NCBI GenBank assembly: GCA_030837935.1
Contig: JAUQXU010000472.1
Coordinates: 1 to 13,325 of the forward strand
Reading direction: 5' to 3'
Source: Candidatus Brocadia sp.
GTDB lineage: Bacteria > Planctomycetota > Brocadiia > Brocadiales > Brocadiaceae
DNA: 13,325 bases
Shown here: one piece after another, positions 1-7,080 of the stretch
How positions within the stretch are numbered: position 1 is the stretch's first letter
Layout of the letters: every line of letters starts with the position of its first letter
Translations under genes and position numbers: made by a program
Notes under the pieces: model-generated
Database searches by the model: none
Told to the model about the DNA's origin: nothing
Seen by the model: the letters and a program-made list of their open reading frames with translations, nothing else

Positions 1-2962
1 CCGTTGATATGGTCATAGGCAATAACCCAATAATATCTGTTATAACGGTTATCGCTACAGGTCTCAGACGCGTTGTTGCTGCTTCTATAATCGTGTCCCT
101 TGTCTCTTTTCCTGTTTGAAGATATTCATTAATAGACGATACCATAACTGTGCCATTTAACACGCATAATCCAAAAAGCGAAATAAATCCTACCCCGGCT
201 GAGACACTCAGAGGCATATCCCTTAAGAATAGAGCCACAATCCCTCCTGTAGCCGCAAAAGGAACATTTATGTATATAAGGACGGCATTTTTAAAGGAAC
301 GGAAACTCATGTAAAGAAGGATGAAAATTAATCCCATGGAAATGGGAATAACGATTGCCAGCCGATTCCTCGCCCGCTGCATATTCTCGAACTGGCCACC
401 CCAATCCAGATAATATCCTGCAGGGATGTCCACTTCTTCCCGTATCTTCTTTTGCGCCTCTGCCACAAAGCTGCCAATGTCCCTGTCCCGGACATTACAT
501 TCCACCACAATACGACGGTATCCATTTTCACGGTTGACCTGGGCATGCCCCTCTTCAACAAAAATATCCGACAGTTGGGTGAGCGGCACACGCACACCTC
601 CAGGAGCGCTAATCAGGATATTTTTGATTTCCTCTATGTTGTTCCGTGCCTCCTCGGGAAACCGGACTAAGAGGTCGAATCGCATCTGCTCTTCCAGCAC
701 CTGCGATGCAGCCTTGCCGCCAATGGCCGTTGTGATAACATCTTGTATATCCGACACGTTGATTCCGTAACGGGCAATGGCGCCACGGTCAATCTTTATC
801 TGTACCACCGGCAATCCTGCCACTTGTTCTCCTTTCACATCCTCAGCACCCCGGATAGGAGCGATAACCCGTTCGATCTCCTCTGCCTTTGACTTTAATA
901 TCTCATAATCCTCGCCAAAAAGCTTGATGGCGACATCAGAACGAACACCGGCTATCAACTCACTGACCCTGAGCTCAATAGGCTGTGAAAAACTATACTG
1001 CATGCCTGGAATCTTTTCCAAATCCTCTTCCATCCGGGCAACGAGGCCCTCCTTGGTACTGGCCGTCTGCCACGTCTTTTTTGGTTTTAACATCACAAAC
1101 ACATCACTGATCTCCTGTCCCATGGGGTCTGTGGCAATCTCAGCCCGCCCCGTTTTTGATATAACCGTCTCCACCTCCTGGTATTTCATAAGGGTCTTTT
1201 CTATAAGGGTAGAGAGTTCTACCGACTCCTTTAAAGAGACGCTGGGCAGGCGCCGCACATTGATTGCTATGGCGCCTTCATCCAATTCGGGCATAAATTC
1301 AGAACCTAAAAAGGGAATAAGGACAAGGCTTAAAAGAAAGCACGAGGCTGCAATAATTAAGGTGACCCTGGGATGGAATACAATCTTTTGTAACAACGGC
1401 CTGTACTGGCTCTTCAGGAACAACATTATACGATTATCCGCTTCCTCGGTACGCACCTTTGTCTTTACCCCTTTTTTAAAAATAAGGGAGCACAGGGTGG
1501 GCATAATGACCAGGGCAACAAAAAGGGAACTCAGCATGGCAAGACTGACCGTAAGGGCTACAGGCTTGAACATCTTGCCTTCAACACCCTGTAAGGTCAA
1601 GAGTGGTAAATAGATGATAATGATAATTCCCACGGCGAAGAAGATAGGACGCCCCACCTCCTGAGATGCAAGCAATATCGTTTCCCTGTAACCAGTATTA
1701 CCTTTTCTGAGGGTAAGACGTTGAACGATATTTTCAACGGTACAATCGGAGCCATCAGTAATATTGCCAAAGCCCAGGGAACCTATACTCATGACCGTAG
1801 CTGCAATCCCCAGGTGATACATGCCTGAAAAGTTTAAAACGACCGTTAAAGGAACGGAGAAAGAAATGAGGAGTGATACGCGCCAGTTTCCTACCGTTAA
1901 AGTAAGAACTATTATTATCAGGATAATGCCGAAAATGACGTTGCTAATAACGGTATGAATAACATCATTGACCAGGACAGCCCGATCATAAAACGGTATG
2001 ATATCAACACCTTTTGGCAGGTTTTGCCTGATCTCTTCAACCTTCTGTTTTACATTCTCTATCACTGCCCGACTATTTTCACCCTTGAGCATCATGACAA
2101 TACCAGTGACAACTTCACCTTTACCATCCTGAGTAACTGCTCCATAACGAACTTCCGGACCCACCGCTACGTCAGCAAGATTTTTTACATAAATAGGGGT
2201 ACCCTCTGCCGTCGCATGGACAATGATATTTTCAATATCTTGTATGGCAGTGATAAGACCTATCCCCCGTATGAGATACTGTTCAGAGGCATGTTCTATA
2301 TATTGTCCGCCAGCATTGGCATTATTGGCAGCCAGGGCGTCGAAGAGCTGCCGGAGGGTAATATCATAGGTAACAAGCTTTTGGGGATCCACCAGCACCT
2401 GATACTGCTTTACAAAGCCACCGAAACTGTTGACCTCAATAACACCTGGCGTGGTCAGTAGTCTGGGCCTGATCAGCCAGTCCTGGATGGTCCTCAGTTC
2501 CATGGTATCTTTCCCTTCACCAGTAATCACGTATTGATAGATCTCACCCAAACCCGTGCTAATCGGGCTCATTACAGGTTGCGCCTTGAAAACCTGCGGT
2601 AGTTGATCTTTTGCTGTTTGTAAACGCTCCAAGACCAATTGACGGGCAAAATAGATGTTTACATTGTCATCAAAGACTACCGTAACCTGTGAAAGTCCTG
2701 ATTTTGAAAGGGAACGTGTCTCGACCACGTTAGGTAATCCACTCATGGAAAACTCTATAGGAAATGTGATAAGTTTTTCCACTTCAACAGGACCGAGTCC
2801 CTGCACTTCGGTATTGATCTGCACCTGGTTTGTTGTAACATCGGGAACGGCATCGATAGGTAAGCTTACAATGTAGTATAAACCCAGCCCTATGATGGTG
2901 CATATCACAACAATGACCAGAAAACCTTGTTTTAATCCGTATGCAATAAGTTTATTGATCAT
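1..2962 (-). CDS. czcA: HME-RND heavy-metal efflux pump, CzcA-type inner-membrane subunit (3' end off the window)
   Basis: Proton-driven inner-membrane pump of a tripartite heavy-metal exporter. The frame is open from the ATG at 2962 to the left edge, giving 987 residues; the family usually has about 1030-1060, so only the last TM segment and tail are missing. The start MINKLIAYGL with TM1 at about 12-32 is typical. Other landmarks are the porter segment around 35-330, a TM block at 335-495, the second porter with GSEFMPELDEGAI at 553-565, and the second TM block from about 867. Aligned by eye to CusA, the metal-binding methionines are replaced by N568, I618 and E668, and ELRVSELIAGVRSD (663-676) is CzcA-like, so divalent metals are favoured over Cu(I)/Ag(I). 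In TM4 the usual DFG...VDG reads GFGNITDG (397-404): the first acidic residue is Gly, while D403 and E410 remain. The start lies 4 bp after the adaptor stop with no close Shine-Dalgarno, suggesting translational coupling. Confidence 0.93.
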   Translation of the reverse strand, partial: MINKLIAYGLKQGFLVIVVICTIIGLGLYYIVSLPIDAVPDVTTNQVQINTEVQGLGPVEVEKLITFPIEFSMSGLPNVVETRSLSKSGLSQVTVVFDDNVNIYFARQLVLERLQTAKDQLPQVFKAQPVMSPISTGLGEIYQYVITGEGKDTMELRTIQDWLIRPRLLTTPGVIEVNSFGGFVKQYQVLVDPQKLVTYDITLRQLFDALAANNANAGGQYIEHASEQYLIRGIGLITAIQDIENIIVHATAEGTPIYVKNLADVAVGPEVRYGAVTQDGKGEVVTGIVMMLKGENSRAVIENVKQKVEEIRQNLPKGVDIIPFYDRAVLVNDVIHTVISNVIFGIILIIIVLTLTVGNWRVSLLISFSVPLTVVLNFSGMYHLGIAATVMSIGSLGFGNITDGSDCTVENIVQRLTLRKGNTGYRETILLASQEVGRPIFFAVGIIIIIYLPLLTLQGVEGKMFKPVALTVSLAMLSSLFVALVIMPTLCSLIFKKGVKTKVRTEEADNRIMLFLKSQYRPLLQKIVFHPRVTLIIAASCFLLSLVLIPFLGSEFMPELDEGAIAINVRRLPSVSLKESVELSTLIEKTLMKYQEVETVISKTGRAEIATDPMGQEISDVFVMLKPKKTWQTASTKEGLVARMEEDLEKIPGMQYSFSQPIELRVSELIAGVRSDVAIKLFGEDYEILKSKAEEIERVIAPIRGAEDVKGEQVAGLPVVQIKIDRGAIARYGINVSDIQDVITTAIGGKAASQVLEEQMRFDLLVRFPEEARNNIEEIKNILISAPGGVRVPLTQLSDIFVEEGHAQVNRENGYRRIVVECNVRDRDIGSFVAEAQKKIREEVDIPAGYYLDWGGQFENMQRARNRLAIVIPISMGLIFILLYMSFRSFKNAVLIYINVPFAATGGIVALFLRDMPLSVSAGVGFISLFGLCVLNGTVMVSSINEYLQTGKETRDTIIEAATTRLRPVAITVITDIIGLLPMTIST

Positions 2963-2966
2963 ACAG

Positions 2967-4298
2967 TTAGTGTGCGCACCCCTCGCCAAACTTTTCCTTC
3001 ATAATCTCAGACTTGAGGAGGAAGCCACCCTTGATAACCACACGGTCATTCTTGTTTAAGCCACGAATGACCCTTACATGGCCACCCACTCGCGCTCCCA
3101 GGGTTACATCCCTTCTTAGGAAATATCCCCCATCGAGCGGTATAAAAACAAAGTGTTTTTGTCCCTCTGTCTGAATGGTTTCCTCAGGTACTACGGGCGA
3201 GTTATTCGTTGTCTCTGCTTGATGCAGAAGCAATACCTTGGCAAACATACCAGGTTTCAATTTTTCATGACGATTATCGACCCCTGCCCGAACCTTCACG
3301 GTACGTGTCTTTTCATCAACGGTAGCTCCAATATACGTAACAAGCCCCTCAAATTGTTCGTCCGGATAGGAGGCAACTGATATCATTACCTTATTTCCTG
3401 GCTTGACTATGGGGATATCTTTTTCGTAGATATCAAACCATACCCACAGATTTGTGAGGTCAGAAATGGTGACAATAGGGGTAAAGGCATCCTTGAGTTC
3501 ACCAATTGCTATATTTTTTTCAATAACCACACCATCAAAAGGGGCTGAAAGGATAAACAGGGAGGACACCTGGTCCTCTGTTATATCCTGGATGTCACCC
3601 TCCTGCTGACCCATGAGTATCAACTTCTCTTTTAGCGCTTTTAACTCTATCTGTGCCTGTTCGTAAGCGTTTTCAGCTTCCAGAAAATGTTTTGTGGAAG
3701 AAATCTTTTGTTTATAGAGATTTTTTTCCCTGGAATAGTTTTTTTTTGCCATCCTCACCATTGCCATCGCCTTCCTATAATTGGCCCGAACCTCCCCCAG
3801 TTCTATACTATCCAATACAGCCAGCTTCTGTCCTTTCTTCACATGATCCCCCCAGTCCACAAACAACTCCTTAACGACCCCGGATACCCTTGGGGAAACG
3901 ATAACAAAGCGGTCCCGGTTTGCTCCTACCTCACCTGTCGCCTTATGAGCTACATCCATGTCAAACAACTCGACATTTTTTATGGTAATAATCTCCCCTA
4001 TTATCGTCTCATCGACCTTGACGGCCCCAACCTCATGGCGGCATCCATCACACTTGATAATGGAGATATTGTGCTCACATTGCTTTTTTAATAATTCTTC
4101 ATAACTGCTGTTTTTAATAGCAGGATTACACAAAGAACATTCGCTTTCCGGAACACCATGTTCAGGACATATTTCACCTTTGTGTGTATCCTGACAACCT
4201 TGATGTGCTGCAACATTCGCTATGAGAAGGATTCCCATACATAAAAGAATAATCGTGAAATTGATCATTCGGATTTTACATGATTGTAAATAAATCAT
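2967..4298 (-). CDS. czcB: Periplasmic adaptor (membrane fusion) subunit of the metal efflux pump, CzcB-type, with N-terminal Cys/His segment
   Basis: Links the RND pump to the outer-membrane channel. The chosen ATG at 4298 gives 443 residues; an in-frame ATG at 4355 lies in the repeat-rich spacer and would add an unlikely polar stretch before the signal peptide. Upstream GAGGG sits about 12 nt away, a little far. A hydrophobic signal segment (INFTIILLCMGILLIANVAA) is followed by a Cys/His-rich region: CPEHGVPESECSLC, then CEHNISIIKCDGCRHEVG, which could bind metal. The adaptor core follows: lipoyl half-motif SPRVSGVVKELFVDWGDHVK, a coiled-coil hairpin (about RKAMAMVRMAKKNYS to LKEKLILMG), second lipoyl half SAPFDGVVIEKN, then the beta-barrel ISDLTNLWVWFDIYEKDIP and the C-terminal LKPGMFAKVLL. 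It sits between the channel gene and the pump gene. Family assignment is secure; the metal is inferred. Confidence 0.92.
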   Translation of the reverse strand: MIYLQSCKIRMINFTIILLCMGILLIANVAAHQGCQDTHKGEICPEHGVPESECSLCNPAIKNSSYEELLKKQCEHNISIIKCDGCRHEVGAVKVDETIIGEIITIKNVELFDMDVAHKATGEVGANRDRFVIVSPRVSGVVKELFVDWGDHVKKGQKLAVLDSIELGEVRANYRKAMAMVRMAKKNYSREKNLYKQKISSTKHFLEAENAYEQAQIELKALKEKLILMGQQEGDIQDITEDQVSSLFILSAPFDGVVIEKNIAIGELKDAFTPIVTISDLTNLWVWFDIYEKDIPIVKPGNKVMISVASYPDEQFEGLVTYIGATVDEKTRTVKVRAGVDNRHEKLKPGMFAKVLLLHQAETTNNSPVVPEETIQTEGQKHFVFIPLDGGYFLRRDVTLGARVGGHVRVIRGLNKNDRVVIKGGFLLKSEIMKEKFGEGCAH

Positions 4299-4594
4299 AC
4301 GTTTCTTTTTCCCTCTTGAGTAATTGAATTGTATAGGAATTTCAACACCCCCCATAATCCCCCCCGTAAACGTGGGGAGACAAAAGGGGTGGAAAAATAC
4401 AAGGTGCTGAACGCCTAATTAACCGTATAGGAATCTTAAACGGGTAGTTAGTTTCCCCTCTAAAAAGAGGGGACTAAGGGGTGTGTGATAATAAGCTTTA
4501 TATACCCCCAACCCCTCTTTCCAGAGGGGGGGTTTGAATGTTTTTTAAAGTTGCTGCCAGAGGCAGCCTGATTTAAAATGTCTTCTTATCACCC
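4299..4594. repeat. Spacer between channel and adaptor genes with C4/G4-rich hairpin repeats
   Basis: No gene is seen here. The stretch carries at least two clear hairpins: CCCCTCT/AGAGGGG at 4455-4472 with an AAAA loop, and CCCCTCT/AGAGGGG at 4512-4529. A related C/G-rich block lies at 4345-4392 (cacccccc ... ggggtgg). The 10-mer gtataggaat occurs twice, at 4331-4340 and 4425-4434, each time just before a C/G-rich unit, which suggests duplicated repeat modules. Similar units recur at 5991-6117 and 9990-10115. Confidence 0.75.
4553..4567 (-). terminator. Small hairpin just after the outer-membrane channel gene; weak terminator or attenuator candidate
   Basis: The arms gctgcc and ggcagc are perfect over 6 bp with the loop aga. 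The hairpin starts 27 nt after the stop of the channel gene in its reading direction. It is followed on the minus strand by aactttaaaaaac, not a good U-tract, so if it acts it may only lower expression of the adaptor and pump or protect the 3' end. Confidence 0.3.
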
Positions 4595-5926
4595 TTATTG
4601 CTCCCTTATTTTCGTTACCGCCAGTCTTTCAATGTCTGCAATTATCAGATTTAAACTTTTTAAGGATTCTATATAGGAAATCCTTGTTTCTGCCCACGTT
4701 CTCTGTGCATCCAGCAGCTCTATATAATCAAACTCACCTTCTTTGTATCCTTTTGTGATTAACTTAAGGGATTCTTCCGCCTTTGGTAAAATGTTATCCC
4801 TGTATTCAGCAACACGTTTTCGTTCAACATTGTATGAATTGAAATCCCTCTTTAACTGAAATAGCAGATCATTGTAAACCGACAGGTTCTCATTCTTCGC
4901 CTTTTTTGAAAGTGCCTTACCTTTCTGGATGTTGCCCTGGTTACGATTAAAAAAGGGGGCCGGTATCTCAACACCCAACTGGACGGTGTCTATATTTTCC
5001 AATGCAAGTCGTTTATAGCCTGCCGATACATTGATATCAGGTATAACCTGTCTTTTTTCCAGCGATAACTGTGTTTCCGCTATTTCGATACCCTTCTTTG
5101 ATGCCTTGAGGAATGGTTGATTATTCGTCATCGTGAGTTCCAGCTCAGGAAGTAACAACTCAACGGGTCTTGATAAAAGCTTTCCGGTCACACCATCGAT
5201 AATTTCCTCCGGAATGCCCATTACCGTTTGTAACTCCTTTATAGAATTTTGAAGATTGCCTTCCGCATGAGAAACGAGGTTTCTTGCTTTTGACAATTCA
5301 ACTTCAGCCCTGAGGACATTTGTGATAGCCACCTCGCCTGCATCAAACCTGAGTTTCTCACTCTCATAAATGACTTTTGCAATTTCTTCTACCTTCTTTG
5401 CGATCGTCAGGCCTTCTTGATCTGCGACTGCTTTATAAAATGCTTTTTTTGTGTCGGCCATAATATGTAATAAAACTGCATCGCGTTCGAACTCGTTTTT
5501 TTCTTTCGCTTTTTCGCTGACCTTTATTCCCAGTCCCCTCTTGCCGCCTGTAATAATCGGCTGGGTTATCGCAACAAGGTTTTGGCTTTGATTCAGCCCA
5601 ATCTCATTACTGGGAATTTCTTCTGCCAGGAGTTCCAGAACAGGATTCGGGTACAACTTTGACTGTCTTAATGCGCCTACGGCAGCATCTACCTGGTCCA
5701 TTGTCGACTGCAGCTGTGGGTTTTTTTCGATGGCAGTACGAATGGCTTCATCGAGCGACATTTTTTTGTTTGATAATTGATAATTCTTGTCCTCTGCTTT
5801 GACAGAGAAATCCTTCCCGGTGACTATTGACCAAAAACACGGTAAATAAACAGATACGCAAACAATAATGACAAAACTGAATCTGTATCTTTGAAGACGA
5901 GGTTTAAAACCAACATGCATATCCAT
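4595..5926 (-). CDS. czcC: Outer-membrane efflux channel, TolC/CzcC family
   Basis: Outer-membrane factor that should form the exit duct of the tripartite exporter. The ATG at 5926 is chosen because GAAAGG lies 7 nt upstream; it gives 443 residues. A longer reading from 5983 would overlap the likely promoter. A basic N-terminus and hydrophobic segment (RFSFVIIVCVSVYLPCFWS) form a signal peptide. The mature part begins with KMSLDEAIRTAIEKNPQL, the classic start of an OEP repeat, followed by LYPNPVLELLAEEI and long amphipathic helices. The second repeat starts near QPFLKASKKGIEIAETQLSL, with PDINVSAGYKRL and a PAPFFNRNQGNI strand/turn, and ends with EGEFDYIELLDAQRTWAE, a hallmark of CzcC/CusC-like proteins. 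It precedes the adaptor gene on the same strand, separated by a 296-bp repeat-rich spacer. Confidence 0.9.
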   Translation of the reverse strand: MDMHVGFKPRLQRYRFSFVIIVCVSVYLPCFWSIVTGKDFSVKAEDKNYQLSNKKMSLDEAIRTAIEKNPQLQSTMDQVDAAVGALRQSKLYPNPVLELLAEEIPSNEIGLNQSQNLVAITQPIITGGKRGLGIKVSEKAKEKNEFERDAVLLHIMADTKKAFYKAVADQEGLTIAKKVEEIAKVIYESEKLRFDAGEVAITNVLRAEVELSKARNLVSHAEGNLQNSIKELQTVMGIPEEIIDGVTGKLLSRPVELLLPELELTMTNNQPFLKASKKGIEIAETQLSLEKRQVIPDINVSAGYKRLALENIDTVQLGVEIPAPFFNRNQGNIQKGKALSKKAKNENLSVYNDLLFQLKRDFNSYNVERKRVAEYRDNILPKAEESLKLITKGYKEGEFDYIELLDAQRTWAETRISYIESLKSLNLIIADIERLAVTKIREQ

Positions 5927-5953
5927 AAGAAAACCTTTCGTGATAAACCAAGC

Positions 5954-5983
5954 GATGTATGATAGCTTACACGGATTTTTCAA
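5954..5983 (-). promoter_or_regulatory. Possible promoter for the channel gene
   Basis: On the minus strand TTGAAA (5983-5978) is followed 18 nt later by TACATC (5959-5954), leaving about a 20-nt leader before the ATG at 5926. The -35 is good and the -10 is poor, so this is tentative. Confidence 0.22.
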
Positions 5984-5990
5984 GTTAGAA

Positions 5991-6117
5991 AGTCCCCTCT
6001 GAGAGGGAACCCACCCCTTAGTCCCCTCCAGGGAGGGGATTTAGGGGTGGGTAAGTCGGTAATTCACGAGATATTCACTGGGATTTCACGACCAAGGTAC
6101 CCACCCCTAACCTCTCC
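5991..6117. repeat. C4/G4-rich palindromic repeat cluster upstream of the channel gene
   Basis: The core at 6009-6052 is a 21-bp stem with a 2-nt AG turn: the left arm acccaccccttagtcccctcc and right arm ggaggggatttaggggtgggt pair at all but two positions, one of which is a G-T wobble. Partial units flank it: agtcccctctgagagggaac at 5991-6010 and acccacccctaacctctccc beginning near 6099. It belongs with the repeats at 4345-4530 and 9990-10115. No coding frame of note covers it. Confidence 0.8.
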
Positions 6118-6167
6118 CAAGAGGGGAATAATTTGTGTCATTATAAAATATGTGTATTTACGTTAAA

Positions 6168-6346
6168 CACGGACAAGCCGACAGACTGGGTCAAATGAAC
6201 CCTATTGTTTTAAAAGTGGGGAGCAAACCTTACAATTTGTCCATTTTATTCTAAGTCTACTGCTTTTCAACCATTGAAGTGGGGAAGAAAATCTTGAAAT
6301 ATAGCAAGGTTGTTCATTTGACCCAGTCTGCGAGTTTGTCCATGCC
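6168..6346. repeat. GGACAA...TTGTCC hairpin repeat, split by the MITE-like element
   Basis: The left half cacggacaagccga (6168-6181) and right half cgagtttgtccatgcc (from 6331) flank the 149-bp element. Joined with one copy of cga they give cacggacaagccgagttt continuing to tgtccatgcc, nearly the same as the repeat at 9051-9080 reverse complemented (cacggacaatcgagttt continuing to gtccatcc). Confidence 0.65.
6182..6330. mobile_element. 149-bp MITE-like element with perfect 19-bp terminal inverted repeats
   Basis: The left end cagactgggtcaaatgaac (6182-6200) is the exact reverse complement of the right end (6312-6330). The interior (6201-6311) is AT-rich and has no convincing gene. The trinucleotide cga occurs immediately outside both ends (6179-6181 and 6331-6333), as expected for a 3-bp target duplication. 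Deleting the element and one cga rebuilds a sequence that closely matches the hairpin repeat at 9051-9080 read on the other strand, so this looks like insertion into an older repeat. It would need a transposase in trans; none is in the window. Confidence 0.7.
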
Positions 6347-6561
6347 GCACTAAAACTCTCTCCCATAAAATGAAATTTCCTGATACAATCAGGAAATCGC
6401 ACCGGTAGCTGCAATATTGAGAATTGCCCTGAGCGAGTCGAAGAGTTGTGCAAGTTTCAGGCTGCAGTTACCCGACCTTATCAATTATTTCACGGATATT
6501 CCGTGTCTTTCCGGTGGTAAACTATTACGGCGTTGTGAGATGGTAAAATTCAGAGAATGGA
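6347..6561. other. Non-coding remainder of the spacer between the small secreted gene and the channel gene
   Basis: Apart from the hairpin at 6375-6397, the notable content is gccctgagcgagtcgaag at 6425-6442, a short string that I associate with dispersed intergenic repeats in many environmental bacterial genomes. No gene with good initiation signals is seen. With the C4/G4 cluster and the MITE-like element, the entire 5927-6561 gap consists mostly of repeat material. Confidence 0.4.
6375..6397. other. Perfect 10-bp hairpin
   Basis: The arms atttcctgat (6375-6384) and atcaggaaat (6388-6397) are perfectly complementary with the 3-nt loop aca. No U-tract follows on either strand, so a terminator role is not supported. 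It lies in the gap between the small secreted gene and the channel gene. Confidence 0.5.
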
Positions 6562-6921
6562 TTACGCGGCTAAGCGCGGTGGATGATAAATGATCGTCTG
6601 GAAAATGCTTTTGGAATGATTAAAATGAAGGTTTTTAAACAAACTGGATGAACTGCTGAGAAATAGTGAGGAGTTTTGCAGTAAACCCATGACAAAATTG
6701 TGGGCACACAGTACACAACAATGTGAGCAATGCTGATCACCCGTCGGGATGTGAGAATCAGCATCATTATGAGATAAAACAACTAATTCCTTTTCTGCGC
6801 AATGCAGCAAATCTCTTTCTTCACACCCCAACAAAAAACAATCGCCTGGTACTATGCATAGAAGAAACCATATCGTCAAAATACCCTGAAGGCCTTTTTT
6901 TAGAAACATTATTTTATGCAT
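6562..6921 (-). CDS. Small secreted Cys/His-rich protein at the head of the metal-efflux locus (CzcI-like)
   Basis: 119 residues from the ATG at 6921; an alternative start is Met5. A basic start (KIMFLKKG) and hydrophobic stretch to about residue 32 form a signal peptide, ending in LLGC33, a weak lipobox. The mature part carries a dense metal-ligand cluster: H51, H57, then H64-C65-S-H67-C68-C69-V-L-C72-A-H74. The tail SIFQTIIYHPPR resembles the hydrophobic PP-R ending that I recall for small periplasmic proteins of the CzcI/DUF2946 kind, encoded at the head of czcCBA operons. Position and strand fit that role: first gene on the same strand as channel, adaptor and pump, though 635 bp upstream of the channel gene. 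It might buffer or sense periplasmic metal. No strong Shine-Dalgarno is visible, so start and function remain uncertain, but it is probably a true gene. Confidence 0.62.
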   Translation of the reverse strand: MHKIMFLKKGLQGILTIWFLLCIVPGDCFLLGCEERDLLHCAEKELVVLSHNDADSHIPTGDQHCSHCCVLCAHNFVMGLLQNSSLFLSSSSSLFKNLHFNHSKSIFQTIIYHPPRLAA

Positions 6922-6922
6922 G

Positions 6923-6934
6923 TTGTATATACAA
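6923..6934. promoter_or_regulatory. 12-bp perfect palindrome in the divergent promoter region, operator candidate
   Basis: ttgtatatacaa is its own reverse complement and lies 1 bp upstream of the ATG of the small secreted gene, inside the 159-bp region that also serves the divergent receptor gene. A dimeric repressor could bind here, but AT-rich palindromes of this size arise by chance and no second copy was seen. Confidence 0.25.
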
Positions 6935-7016
6935 ACGCTTGATATTTTTTCCTGATAAGTGTTTTATGATAATAATTAATAATCCTCTTTAAAAGCAAGC
7001 GAAAAATTATTTTTGA

Positions 7017-7045
7017 TTTACTCTCCGTAAGTCTATCGGTATACT
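7017..7045 (+). promoter_or_regulatory. Candidate sigma-70-type promoter for the receptor gene
   Basis: TTTACT (7017-7022) and TATACT (7040-7045) are separated by 17 bp, leaving a leader of about 30 nt that includes AAGGAG (7070-7075), 5 nt before the ATG at 7081. Confidence 0.45.
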
Positions 7046-7080
7046 AGCTTGCGTAAATGTTGCTTAATTAAGGAGAAGAA

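Noticed and set aside
924..1613. Long open frame on the plus strand (about 229 codons)
   Set aside because: It is antisense to the pump gene, whose own frame is continuous and has clear family motifs; the plus-strand translation resembles no known protein.
4299..4355. Upstream start for the adaptor at 4355
   Set aside because: It would put 19 extra residues encoded by spacer sequence ahead of the signal peptide, with no ribosome site.
4345..4530. CRISPR-like repeat array
   Set aside because: The units are palindromic, irregular in spacing and not separated by unique spacers of constant length; no cas genes are present.
5927..5983. Longer start for the channel protein at 5983
   Set aside because: The ATG at 5926 has GAAAGG at good spacing and leads straight into a normal signal peptide.
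6202..6453. Minus-strand open frame of 83 codons
   Set aside because: It spans the MITE-like element, its right inverted repeat and the hairpin at 6375-6397, lacks a ribosome site and has no protein-like motifs.
6723..6992. Plus-strand open frame of 89 codons
   Set aside because: It is antisense to the small Cys/His gene, whose signal peptide and metal-ligand cluster are more convincing.
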